A stretch of 64,000 bases of DNA, from assembly GCA_021732995.1 (NCBI GenBank), contig JAKFWA010000132.1, positions 62,001-126,000 of the forward strand. Direction: 5' to 3'. The notes under the pieces are model-generated. The model saw only the letters and a program-made list of their open reading frames with translations, was not told the origin of the DNA and searched no databases. This document shows, piece by piece, positions 26,101 through 33,953 of this stretch. A program made the position numbers and the translations under genes. The stretch's first letter is position 1. Every line of letters starts with the position of its first letter. Origin of the DNA: Planctomycetaceae bacterium (lineage in GTDB: Bacteria; Planctomycetota; Planctomycetia; Planctomycetales; Planctomycetaceae).

Positions 26101-26273
26101 ACGAAGGCGGAAGCGTGAGCGGACTCACCGTGCTCCAGTCGCAACATGATCTCTTCGAGGATCATGGTGAGTCGTTCCTGTTGCGCGGCGGTCAGTCCCG
26201 GAATCAGAGTCGCGTCCAGCAGCGCCGCAGAGCGCTCGGACGGAGTTGACGCTGCTGATCCCACATCACTCAT
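23106..26273 (-). CDS. Membrane Ser/Thr protein kinase with C-terminal TPR-like region
   Basis: A Pkn2-type kinase of 1055 residues, started at ATG 26273 (MSDVGSAAST). The kinase domain begins near residue 90 with LIRTIGRGGMGVVYEA and VALKVIQ. The catalytic loop HRDIKPSNLMLD (about 320) and IADFGLVKT are intact, as is GTVRYMAPEQLEGQADVTSDLYSFG, so it should be active. About 110 residues of low-complexity sequence (near 200-300) are inserted between the hinge and the helix before HRD. One membrane helix (ALASAMGTVAVLLVVIATGS, near 485) is followed by a roughly 550-residue exported region of helical TPR-like repeats interrupted by a Pro/Arg-rich stretch. This is the typical planctomycete sensor-kinase plan. 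The signal and targets are unknown. Confidence 0.93.
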   Translation of the reverse strand: MSDVGSAASTPSERSAALLDATLIPGLTAAQQERLTMILEEIMLRLEHGESAHASAFVRQDPELSEHITRYVGSLKFLQNAAGGFDRPQTPPDMPREHSQLGDYLLIRTIGRGGMGVVYEAEQQSLKRRVALKVIQSDITRSPQQLQRFQREAESAANLHHTNIVPVFGIGQEDGVHYYAMQFIDGLPLTDVITQLRADRQPVPKPIAGDSTFAGNINDSHAVFPAEGSQHSLPSHEARAVTLITAAQAEGAQSAESKLSNELNEQQRKTPTAAPQVTAHPTAFVEPLLGQPNSPSYFSNVARLGVQVAEALSYAHEHGILHRDIKPSNLMLDRSGTVWIADFGLVKTADDDGLTKTGDVLGTVRYMAPEQLEGQADVTSDLYSFGLTLFEMLTLRPAFEGDQHATLHQRLKQRDVPRLRSVNPAIPRDLETIVLKATARDREARYPTAAALADDLQRFVDDRPIRARRVFLWERAWRWSRHNPALASAMGTVAVLLVVIATGSHLARLDLAEALGKAETAQQRAETNLDLAVAAFDSILNNVTLRGVPQSLAVDVPSTEAAAVLSTLSDADAQLLDQMLDFYRRFATKNSDNVHLAEKIAEAHRRAGAIQLRLGRLAEAQEAFESSLALLKGLIADHPLRTDLIALSASMHNDLGELALRRGEFRNAFNEHLEARASLLELPDSDRADEAVRFELARATDLFASIDVRSGTRDVSFGPANRRNPRDTTDRDARRSPPPDRPESSPPPVEENRPPNRGLMSQLPDRLRQALPSTMQPDSEERDPIRGLDNLLSAAATQFRLLAEEHPENIEYKFRLTQCLRHRLVHTSVTGQPEQAREAFAEAVKILDELVERSPYEPHRVFELADTLTHASRAGLPAPQTTQHLGKAVQLAQQLTSRFPHISEYQLLLGVALARRAAVWETSPDIDAATKDLTLSIATLEQLADQYSDQGIIQIPLAQTRQQLADLLRRTSTSASVNTENLQRSRELLDTAINDFESYLAQAKAQSDFNYRTRASLYRSSVQTLIALQLTEEAEAARIKSRDPRRGTRLRDPVD

Positions 26274-26653
26274 AAGGCCGTTTCCCGCTGAAGAACACAC
26301 GCTGAAAGAGTTGACACAAAGTTTGGGAGGGCGAGGCTCCTGCCGAGCCGTTTCAAGTGGCTAGTGCGGCTCGGCAGGAGCCTCGCCCCCCATCTACGCA
26401 ACTCAGATTTTGTAGCCGCTTGGCGTAACTGCGTCGTGCTGAATTAAGAATTCAACACCGGACAGGCGGTTCAACGTATGACGTTGCAGCTTGGCTGCGG
26501 CATGCCGCACTCAGGCCGCCATGCCTTGCCAGCGTTGTCCAGTGTGACGCAGCGTCCTTTAGCCTGCGTGAACGATGCTGTAGCTTGAGTATTCGGTGCG
26601 ATGTTGCCCATGAGCTTGAGACCTGCGTCTCGGGTCATTCATCAGGAGTCGTC
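26274..26653. other. Divergent intergenic region with a perfect hairpin
   Basis: Contains the 22-bp inverted repeat at 26329-26388 and otherwise no gene. A GTG-initiated in-frame extension of the next gene to 26585 is possible, but it lacks a ribosome site and would bury the signal peptide. Promoters for the kinase (leftward) and the hydrolase (rightward) must lie here; none could be assigned. Confidence 0.5.
26329..26388. repeat. Perfect 22-bp inverted repeat with 16-base loop
   Basis: The left arm 26329-26350 (GGGCGAGGCTCCTGCCGAGC and two more bases) is the exact reverse complement of 26367-26388. It lies in a divergent promoter region, so termination is not the obvious role. The arm sequence fits a dispersed planctomycete palindrome family. 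Confidence 0.75.
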
Positions 26654-27784
26654 ATGACACTGCCACGAATCATGTTGTCCGGCTGGCTGGCCATTCTCGG
26701 TCTGGCCGCCGTCACTGCGAGCCTGCAGGCTCAGGAAGAACCGAGTCCTGGCAAACAGGTCGCGCAGAAGCTGATCAGCGCCGCGGACTCCAGCAGTTCG
26801 CTGGGATACTGGTTGTTTCTGCCGAAAGACTACGGAGCCGACAAGGACCGCGAATGGCCCGTGATGTTGTTCCTGCACGGAGCTGGCGAACGCGGTGAGG
26901 ACCTGAAGGCCGTGAAAGTGCACGGACCGCCGAAGCTGGTTGATCAACGTCCGGACTTCCCGTTCATTCTGATTTCGCCGCAGTGCCCCAAAGAGCATTT
27001 CTGGTCCGGCGACGTTCAACAATACCTGCTGGCTGAACTGCTCGACGATGTCATGCGCCGCTTCAAGGTGGACCGTCAGCGAGTGACCATCACCGGCTTG
27101 AGCATGGGCGGATTCGGGACATGGGAAATGACCGCTCGCAACCCGCAGGTCTTTTCGGCCGCTGTGCCGATCTGTGGACGAGGTGACCCGAGCAGTGGAC
27201 CCAAACTGAAGAGCATTCCGTTCTGGGTCTTTCATGGTGCGAAGGATTTTGGAGTGCCGCTGCGCTATTCCGAAACCATGGTCGAAGTCGTGAAGAACGC
27301 GGGCGGTAACGCGAAGCTGACGGTCTATCCGGATGCCGGTCACGACAGTTGGACCGAGACCTATAACAACAACGCCGTCTTCGACTGGATGCTGGAGCAG
27401 CGCAACAAGCAACTCTACACGTCGCCGATTGCGTCGCAAGACGTTGCCTTCGCAGCGGTGGGTGAGGTCAAGGCGCCGGTTGGTGATGCGTCGGCCAACC
27501 AGCAGATTCAGACGCTGGTTTATCTGTCCGCTCCGCGTTCGTCCGCAGTGGGTTTGAAGAATGCTGTCGAAAAGAACCGTGAGCAACTGCTGATTCAGAT
27601 GAAGGCCAAACTGAGTTCGCGTTCGTTCAACGACCTGCGTGGCATCGCCGGCATGCGCCGCGCCCAGTCGGAACTGACCGCCGTTGCTCAACAAGTCTTC
27701 GGCTCCGAAGCCGGCCTGCAAACGACCGCGCTGCTGGACCTCTACCTCCCCACTCAGGACAAACGCGCCCAGTTGGACCCGTAA
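26654..27784 (+). CDS. Exported prolyl-oligopeptidase/phospholipase-like serine hydrolase (COG4099-like)
   Basis: The start ATG at 26654 has AGGAG seven bases upstream and gives a clean signal peptide (MTLPRIMLSGWLAILGLAAV...LQAQ). The 376-residue protein then has WLFLPKDYGADKDREWPVML, the oxyanion segment LFLHGAGERGEDL, the nucleophile elbow TGLSMGGFGTWEM (serine near residue 157), FWVFHGAKDFGVPL and the catalytic His in PDAGHDSWTETY. This is the predicted-peptidase/esterase family often seen in planctomycetes. The last 110 residues form an extra helical domain without an assigned function. It is followed by bioA after 125 bases. The reaction (peptide or ester cleavage outside the cytoplasm) is known only at family level. 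Confidence 0.83.
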   Translation: MTLPRIMLSGWLAILGLAAVTASLQAQEEPSPGKQVAQKLISAADSSSSLGYWLFLPKDYGADKDREWPVMLFLHGAGERGEDLKAVKVHGPPKLVDQRPDFPFILISPQCPKEHFWSGDVQQYLLAELLDDVMRRFKVDRQRVTITGLSMGGFGTWEMTARNPQVFSAAVPICGRGDPSSGPKLKSIPFWVFHGAKDFGVPLRYSETMVEVVKNAGGNAKLTVYPDAGHDSWTETYNNNAVFDWMLEQRNKQLYTSPIASQDVAFAAVGEVKAPVGDASANQQIQTLVYLSAPRSSAVGLKNAVEKNREQLLIQMKAKLSSRSFNDLRGIAGMRRAQSELTAVAQQVFGSEAGLQTTALLDLYLPTQDKRAQLDP

Positions 27785-27909
27785 CCTCTCGAGGCGGGAA
27801 CGATATCATTGACCGTGAGGCGTCGTTCGGCGGCAGTGCTGAACCTTGTCTCACGGTCATTTCTTTTTGTTCGGCAAGCCGATTCCTTACTTTCGAAAAA
27901 CGAAACTGA

Positions 27910-29283
27910 ATGAACGCTGATGACCTCCGTCGTTGGGACAACGAGCATGTCTGGCACCCGTTTACTCCGATGCTGGAGTACCGGGCCGACGAGACGCCGA
28001 TCATTGTCGCGGCGGACGGATTTGATCTGATTGATATCGACGGCAATCGGCTGCTCGACGGCGTGTGTTCGCTGTGGTGCAACGTGCATGGGCACCGCGT
28101 TCCCGAGATCGATCAGGCAATTCGCGATCAGTTGGATCGAGTCAGTCATTCAACACTGCTGGGTCTCGCGAATGAACCGTCCATTCTGCTGGCGAAGGAA
28201 CTGGTTGATCACGCGCCGCGTGGATTGACGAAGGTGTTCTATTCAGACAGTGGTGCAACGGCCGTTGAAGCGGCTCTGAAGATCGCCTTTCAATATCACC
28301 GCCAGAAGTCGCCGAAGCAGGAGCATCGCGATCTGTTCGTGACGCTCGATGGTGCCTATCACGGTGACACGATCGGAGCGGTCAGCCTCGGTGCGATGGA
28401 TGTCTTTCACGCGACCTATCGCGACCTGCTGTTCCGCAAGCTGACCGTCCCGACTCCTGTCACGTATCGAGTTCCCGCCGGACACACTCCGGAAAGCTAT
28501 CTCGACTATTGCTACGCACAATTGCAGCGGGTCATCGCTGAGAACCATCAAAAGATTGTGGCGTTTGTGATCGAACCGCTCGTGCAAGGCGCGGCGGGGA
28601 TGCTGGTCCATCCCGAAGGCTACCTGAAGCGAGTGCGCGAACTGACGCATGCGTTTGATGTGCCGCTTATCGCCGATGAAGTGGCCGTCGGGTTTGGCCG
28701 CACGGGGACCTTGTTCGCTTGCGAGCAGGAGGACGTCTGCCCGGACATTCTCTGTCTGGCGAAGGGTATTACTGGCGGCTATCTGCCACTGGCCGCGACG
28801 CTGACGACGGACGAGATCTATAACGCCTTCCTGGCCGAGCCCAAGGAAGGGAAAACTTTTTATCACGGTCATACTTATACCGGTAACCCGTTGGGTTGCG
28901 CGGCGGCACTCGCTTCGCTGCGACTCTTCGACATCAACGATGTGCTCGGCAACGTCCGCACAATCGGAGCGCGCCTGCACGAGCGGCTCAATCAGTTCTC
29001 TCAGCATTGCCGCTTTGTCGGAGAAGTTCGCCAGCGGGGAACGATGATTGGTATCGAGTTGGTCAAAGACCGTGAGTCGCGACAGCCGTTTTCTGCCGAT
29101 ATCAGGCTCGGTCAACAGATCACTCGAGCTGCGCGCCGGCGGGGGGCCTTCATCCGCGGACTCGGCGACGTTGTGGTTCTGATGCCTGCGCCGGCCATGC
29201 CGGTCGCACTGATTGATCGGCTCTGTGACATCGCCTTCGAGAGTATCAACGAAGTCATGGAGCGGTTGAGCAATTCGCCGTGA
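27910..29283 (+). CDS. bioA: Adenosylmethionine-8-amino-7-oxononanoate aminotransferase
   Basis: This enzyme transfers an amino group from S-adenosylmethionine to KAPA, giving DAPA, in biotin synthesis. The 457-residue class III PLP aminotransferase shows the BioA signature [13 protein letters not shown] near the N-terminus. It also has [33 protein letters not shown], the [15 protein letters not shown] loop, [19 protein letters not shown] and the lysine that holds PLP in [15 protein letters not shown] (near residue 285). The start ATG is at 27910. The stop codon overlaps the GTG of the next gene by four bases, so the two are translationally coupled. No other bio gene is nearby. Confidence 0.95.
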   Translation: MNADDLRRWDNEHVWHPFTPMLEYRADETPIIVAADGFDLIDIDGNRLLDGVCSLWCNVHGHRVPEIDQAIRDQLDRVSHSTLLGLANEPSILLAKELVDHAPRGLTKVFYSDSGATAVEAALKIAFQYHRQKSPKQEHRDLFVTLDGAYHGDTIGAVSLGAMDVFHATYRDLLFRKLTVPTPVTYRVPAGHTPESYLDYCYAQLQRVIAENHQKIVAFVIEPLVQGAAGMLVHPEGYLKRVRELTHAFDVPLIADEVAVGFGRTGTLFACEQEDVCPDILCLAKGITGGYLPLAATLTTDEIYNAFLAEPKEGKTFYHGHTYTGNPLGCAAALASLRLFDINDVLGNVRTIGARLHERLNQFSQHCRFVGEVRQRGTMIGIELVKDRESRQPFSADIRLGQQITRAARRRGAFIRGLGDVVVLMPAPAMPVALIDRLCDIAFESINEVMERLSNSP

Positions 29284-31415
29284 CGACGGCGCCGCAAGGT
29301 CCCCTCATGACCGACACGCTGATTCGAGTTTCCCTGTCGGGTACTTCCGACTTTCATCCGCTCGCGCTGGCCCCCGGCCTGCCGATGCTCGACGGCAAGA
29401 AGCTCACGTATCAGGTATTGCTGGGCTGGTTCGGAAATCTACTGGCCGAGCCCTTTCTGGATGATGACGGCGTGCTGTTCCGCATTCAGCACGCGGGCCG
29501 CCCCATCAAGATTGTCGAACGGACGATTGCGACGGACGCGGATCTGGACGGCCCGTTGGCGGCGGACTTTGATCGCCTGAAGAAGGCCCTGTTCGACGTG
29601 CGCCCCGTCAGCCCCAGCGAGCGGCTGATCTTCAACCGGCTGAATCCGCCGATCGCCAATCACGATGGGATGCTGTACCGGGTGAAGACCGAGCAAGGCG
29701 TCGACCGGCTGGTGTGGTGCTGGGGGTTCCAGCGTCGCGTGGCCGATGGCAAAGCCAAAGTCTGCTTAAATCCTGAATGCTCGGCGCTGTTCATCCACCG
29801 GGTCGGTAATCATGAAGTCTGCCCGCGCTGCGGCGCTTCATTCGCCAAGGTTGTGCCTAAGGCAAGGAAACGGCAGCGCCGCAAGCCGTTTGGAGCCATT
29901 GCCGCGACAATCGCGTTGACTGCACTCGGTTTGGGAACCTACTGGTACGCCGCGAATCTGGAAGACGAAGAGGACGGCGAAGAGTCTCTCCTCGGGCAAC
30001 TCGGACCGGATGCGGTGCAGGCCGATGAAAAGCAACCCGGCCAGAGGCCGCTGATACCACCAACTCCCGATACCGTTCCGGAAGCCGCGCCGCCGGTGAC
30101 TTCTGAAGACGGCACTCCGCCGCTGAAGCGCAACGACACCACCAAGCTGCCCATCCCTGATCCGACTGCGGACGAAGAGCCGGTTTCGGTGCGTCCTCGT
30201 CCGCTCTTCGAGCCGGACATGCCGGATCTGCGCGCGCCGCTGATCGGCAAAACTCCCGACCTGCCACGATTGGATGAGGCGCCGGAACCGGGTGTGAAGC
30301 CCATTCCAAAGCCCACCGATGCTTCGATCGAGAACTCGATCAAGCCGACGGAGATCAAACCACCGCAACTGAAGCCCGTTGAAGAACCCAAAGCCAACAC
30401 GTCGCCGCTGTTGCCCGAGTTTGATGACGAACCAAAACCGGAATCCGTGAAGCCCGAACCGAAGGAGCCGGCGCCGCTCGCCCCGGAACCGAAGCCTGCG
30501 ACTGAGACCAAGCCGCCGCTGGTGCTGCCCGAACCGAATCTGAACAAGCCGAACGAACCGAGTCCGCCAGCCGCTGAACCGAGCCCCCAACCGGGCAGCA
30601 AGCGAGCGGGAGGCCTCAAGTGGCATGACGACTATCTCGCCGCCTACCAGCAGGCGATGGACCAGGAGCGGCCGCTGTTGATGGTCTTCCGCGATTCTCT
30701 GGAACAGGACGCGACGGATGCCAGTAAGTCGGGCTTCGCAGCTTCCGAACTGGAATCTCCGCTGGAAAACTACGTCCGGGTTACCATGTCGATCGGCTCG
30801 ACCGTGCCCGGACTGACTCCGGCGGAAGCTCCGACGCGGCTGATGGAACACCGTTCCTTCCGACATCTCAATGGCCGCCCCGGCATTGCGATCATCGACC
30901 TGACAGATCCAAAAGGACCGTACTACGGCCGCGTCGTTACCGCTCTGCCGCTGCCTGAAAGCGGCAAGTTCGGCGCTGACATCCTGAACCGCGTGCTGGT
31001 GCTGCCACCGGGTTCGATCGGTCAGAGAACATTAATTCTGACCGTGCGCGTCAGTCTGCCGGATGGCAGCGTCGCGGTGGGAGACCCCCATCCTCAGTTG
31101 ATGCAACTGATCAGCCGCAGCGTGCGGTTGATGGCTCAGAACGAGCAGCCTGGTCCGTTTGATCAAGGGGCTCGAGCCGCCGAAGTCGTCAAGACGTTCG
31201 GAAACTCAGCGCGCATGCGGGAGATGGTGTTTGCCACAGCCGGCCAGACCACCATTCAGGATGCTGCGATTCAGGCCGTTCGCCAGTGGATTCAGAACGC
31301 GGACGACCTGGCTGTTTTGAATCAGCCTGCGACCGCGTACGGGCTCGACCTGTATCAGTCGCCGTCCAGCCAGCGATGGTATGCGAGCTGCATCATCGTG
31401 AACCGCCCCAACTGA
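29280..31415 (+). CDS. Membrane protein: zinc ribbon, one TM helix, Pro/Glu/Lys linker, thioredoxin-like end
   Basis: A 711-residue protein of unknown function. The N-terminal 150 residues form an unidentified domain ([34 protein letters not shown]). Next is a zinc ribbon ([17 protein letters not shown], then VCPRCGASF; about 160-190) and one membrane helix ([20 protein letters not shown], about 200-220). A 230-residue linker of PEPKPxxKP type follows. The C-terminal 250 residues begin [20 protein letters not shown], then LLMVFRDS, typical of thioredoxin-like domains acting on proteins, but lack a CxxC. GTG 29280 overlaps the bioA stop; ATG 29307 is an alternative start. The likely topology puts the ribbon inside and the thioredoxin-like part outside. 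The coupling to bioA may be positional only. Confidence 0.65.
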   Translation: MTTAPQGPLMTDTLIRVSLSGTSDFHPLALAPGLPMLDGKKLTYQVLLGWFGNLLAEPFLDDDGVLFRIQHAGRPIKIVERTIATDADLDGPLAADFDRLKKALFDVRPVSPSERLIFNRLNPPIANHDGMLYRVKTEQGVDRLVWCWGFQRRVADGKAKVCLNPECSALFIHRVGNHEVCPRCGASFAKVVPKARKRQRRKPFGAIAATIALTALGLGTYWYAANLEDEEDGEESLLGQLGPDAVQADEKQPGQRPLIPPTPDTVPEAAPPVTSEDGTPPLKRNDTTKLPIPDPTADEEPVSVRPRPLFEPDMPDLRAPLIGKTPDLPRLDEAPEPGVKPIPKPTDASIENSIKPTEIKPPQLKPVEEPKANTSPLLPEFDDEPKPESVKPEPKEPAPLAPEPKPATETKPPLVLPEPNLNKPNEPSPPAAEPSPQPGSKRAGGLKWHDDYLAAYQQAMDQERPLLMVFRDSLEQDATDASKSGFAASELESPLENYVRVTMSIGSTVPGLTPAEAPTRLMEHRSFRHLNGRPGIAIIDLTDPKGPYYGRVVTALPLPESGKFGADILNRVLVLPPGSIGQRTLILTVRVSLPDGSVAVGDPHPQLMQLISRSVRLMAQNEQPGPFDQGARAAEVVKTFGNSARMREMVFATAGQTTIQDAAIQAVRQWIQNADDLAVLNQPATAYGLDLYQSPSSQRWYASCIIVNRPN

Positions 31416-31635
31416 GTTGGTGCCAGTTGCGGCGGTGGGCGTTTGGAGAAGATCGAGCTACTCGGCAATTGGTAACGACTTCCCATCCGCTAGAACTTCC
31501 CGAGGCTGGTGCTGATCATGCTTGTCGGTAAGGGTTGAGAGTTATAGCTTGCCACTCGAAGATACGGATCGTTCGGAGGCGGGTCGCGCTGACTGTCCAG
31601 CACTGCGCTGAGTACTAAGAGGAGCTGAGGACGCT

Positions 31636-33861
31636 ATGGCTGACGCCATGTTGCCCGTTGCGCTTGCAGAGGTCACCGATCCTTTGCAGACCGGCGATGA
31701 GATGTTGACGGCAGACGAGCTGAAGCAGCTGTCAATCTTTGATGGGCTCAAGAAGGGCTTGAGCTTCGATCGCTTTCCCGGCACGACCATCTTGCGGCGA
31801 TGTGAAAAAGGCCGAGTCCTCGTCCGTCAGGGTTCCGCCGGTGCCACGGCTTATACGATCCTGACGACTCAAGACGTGATCAAAGTTCGCGAGTCCCAAC
31901 TGGGCTCGGTCAAGAAGCTCATCGCTGCCAAGGAATCGAACGGCCCTGCTGAAGCGCACCAATATCTCCACGACCTGTCGCTGGCGGAACTCAAGCAGAA
32001 GCAGCGCGACATTGAGACCGAACTGGTGTCGCTGAAGAAGCGGCAGGCGGATTTCGATGCCTCGCACACGCCGCCGAATAAGCGGCCTGTCGCGTCAGCA
32101 CACTTGCTGCTGGGCGGTGCGGACAACAAGCCCAAGGGACTGCTGCACCGCTTTCAGCGGATGTTCTCCAGTGGTAGCAAGAGCAAGAACCCCGCGTTCA
32201 TTCCGATTGACGGCCCGGCCGACATGGACGCGAACACGCGCCGCATTCCTCTGCACGAGAGCGAACTGTTCGGCGAAATGAGCTGCATGAACCGCGCTCC
32301 GCGTTCGGCAACGGTGCTGGCCGACAGCGACTGCTACATGCTGGAGATGCTCCGCAACGTGCTGGACATGCTCCACAAAGACCCGGTTTATCAGAAGAAA
32401 CTGGACGAGGTGTATCGCGAGCGCGTGCTCGACGGACACGTGCGGCGGCTGTCGATCTTTGAAGACATCCCGGACGCTGAGTTCGCGGCCTTACGCGGCC
32501 GGCTGGAACTGGTGGAGAAGCAGGCTGGGGACGTGATCTTCGAAGAGGGCGAGGAGTCCGACTCGTTCTACGTCATTCGCAGCGGACTGGTGAAGGTTGT
32601 GAAGAACGCCTGGACGTTCTTCCGCGCCAATGAATTCAACGACACGCACTGGGCCTCACTGGGACCGGAGCTGCTCTACGCCGCGCGTGAGCATGTCGGC
32701 AGCATGATCTGGCAGAAGCTGTCTGCCGATGTGCGAGCCACGCTTGAAGCGTCCGCGAAGACTCCCATTCCCGCTGACAAGCGCGACGAAGTCATCGCCA
32801 GTCTCAACGACCTCGTGCGCACCGGTACGATTCACACGCAGCTTGGCAAAGCGGTGGAAGACGTCATCGTCGAAATCGACAGCCCGCAAGTGGCGATCGA
32901 CTGCGAACACTTCCCCGAGGAAACCGAGAAGTGGTCGGAACTCGAACGCCGCACCTTCACCCGCTCGTTGCTGGAGTTCCTCTGCCCGGCGGGTATCCCG
33001 CGACGTGCCGCATCGTCGGGTGCACGCCGCATTCTCAGATATATGGGGCGTGGCGAGACATTCGGTGAACTGGGCGTGATCACGGGTGCCAACCGTAGCG
33101 CGACGATCTTCGCCTACGACCATCCGGACGGTGGCGCCAGCCAGCGTCTGCCGGACTCGCGCACGGGTGCTGTCGTCTCGCGCACGGAACTGGTCAAGCT
33201 GTCGAAGGCTGACTTCCTGCAGATTGTGAATCAATCGCCGCGAGTGAAGGCCAAAGTCGAAGCGATGATCGCCAACTTCCAGCGGCCGGCGTCGACAGGC
33301 AGCTCGGGGGGCCACCTGGAAAGCCTGTCTCAGTCGCCCGAGTTTGAAGATCTCGGCCTGATTCAAGGTCAGAAGCTGATGCTGATTGACCTCGATCGTT
33401 GCACGCGCTGCGGGCAGTGCGTCGAGGCCTGCGTGGCCGCTCATGACGATGGTCGCACGCGGCTGTATCTGGACGGTCCGCGTTTCGAGAAATACCTGGT
33501 CCCGCTGACCTGCCGGTCCTGTATGGACCCGGTCTGCATGATTGGCTGCCCGGTGGGCGCCATCAATCGCGGTGACAATGGCGAAATCCTGATTCGTGAC
33601 TGGTGCATTGGCTGCAGCGTCTGCGCGGATCAATGTCCGTACGGTTCGATTCAGATGGGCGAGTTAGAAGGCGCGATTGAACTCACGGACGCGCAGAAGG
33701 CGTTGCTGGGCGACGCCGATGTGAAGCCGGTGACTCATCGCGCGACGGTTTGCGATCTGTGCAGTTCCGGGCCGGGCAAGTCGCCTTCGTGTGTTTATGC
33801 CTGTCCGCATGACGCGGCCATGCGAGTCAACGCTCTCGATTTCTTCTTCACCAAATCGTAG
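31636..33861 (+). CDS. Cyclic-nucleotide-binding-domain protein fused to a four-cluster DmsB-like ferredoxin
   Basis: A 741-residue protein without a signal peptide, hence cytoplasmic. Two cNMP-binding jelly rolls (about 30-240 and 270-530) are each interrupted by a long insert. The first is split between ILTTQDVIKVRES and ESELFGEMSCMNRAPRSATV, the second between IRSGLVKVVKN and GRGETFGELGVITGANRSAT. The C-terminal 180 residues carry sixteen cysteines in four groups: CTRCGQCVEAC, CRSCMDPVCMIGC, CIGCSVCADQC, and CDLC with CVYAC. This is the arrangement of the electron-transfer subunits DmsB, NrfC and HybA, each with four [4Fe-4S] clusters. It opens the redox cluster ending at 41581. The start ATG at 31636 follows GAGGAG. 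I infer that it feeds electrons to the membrane protein behind it, possibly under ligand control. Confidence 0.85.
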   Translation: MADAMLPVALAEVTDPLQTGDEMLTADELKQLSIFDGLKKGLSFDRFPGTTILRRCEKGRVLVRQGSAGATAYTILTTQDVIKVRESQLGSVKKLIAAKESNGPAEAHQYLHDLSLAELKQKQRDIETELVSLKKRQADFDASHTPPNKRPVASAHLLLGGADNKPKGLLHRFQRMFSSGSKSKNPAFIPIDGPADMDANTRRIPLHESELFGEMSCMNRAPRSATVLADSDCYMLEMLRNVLDMLHKDPVYQKKLDEVYRERVLDGHVRRLSIFEDIPDAEFAALRGRLELVEKQAGDVIFEEGEESDSFYVIRSGLVKVVKNAWTFFRANEFNDTHWASLGPELLYAAREHVGSMIWQKLSADVRATLEASAKTPIPADKRDEVIASLNDLVRTGTIHTQLGKAVEDVIVEIDSPQVAIDCEHFPEETEKWSELERRTFTRSLLEFLCPAGIPRRAASSGARRILRYMGRGETFGELGVITGANRSATIFAYDHPDGGASQRLPDSRTGAVVSRTELVKLSKADFLQIVNQSPRVKAKVEAMIANFQRPASTGSSGGHLESLSQSPEFEDLGLIQGQKLMLIDLDRCTRCGQCVEACVAAHDDGRTRLYLDGPRFEKYLVPLTCRSCMDPVCMIGCPVGAINRGDNGEILIRDWCIGCSVCADQCPYGSIQMGELEGAIELTDAQKALLGDADVKPVTHRATVCDLCSSGPGKSPSCVYACPHDAAMRVNALDFFFTKS

Positions 33862-33953
33862 GACTTCTATTTCCTGGAACGGATCCGGAGACTTTTCTTA
33901 GCCCAGCGATGAAGCAACTCACCGCGACATACAGCGTCACATGAGGTTCCGCA

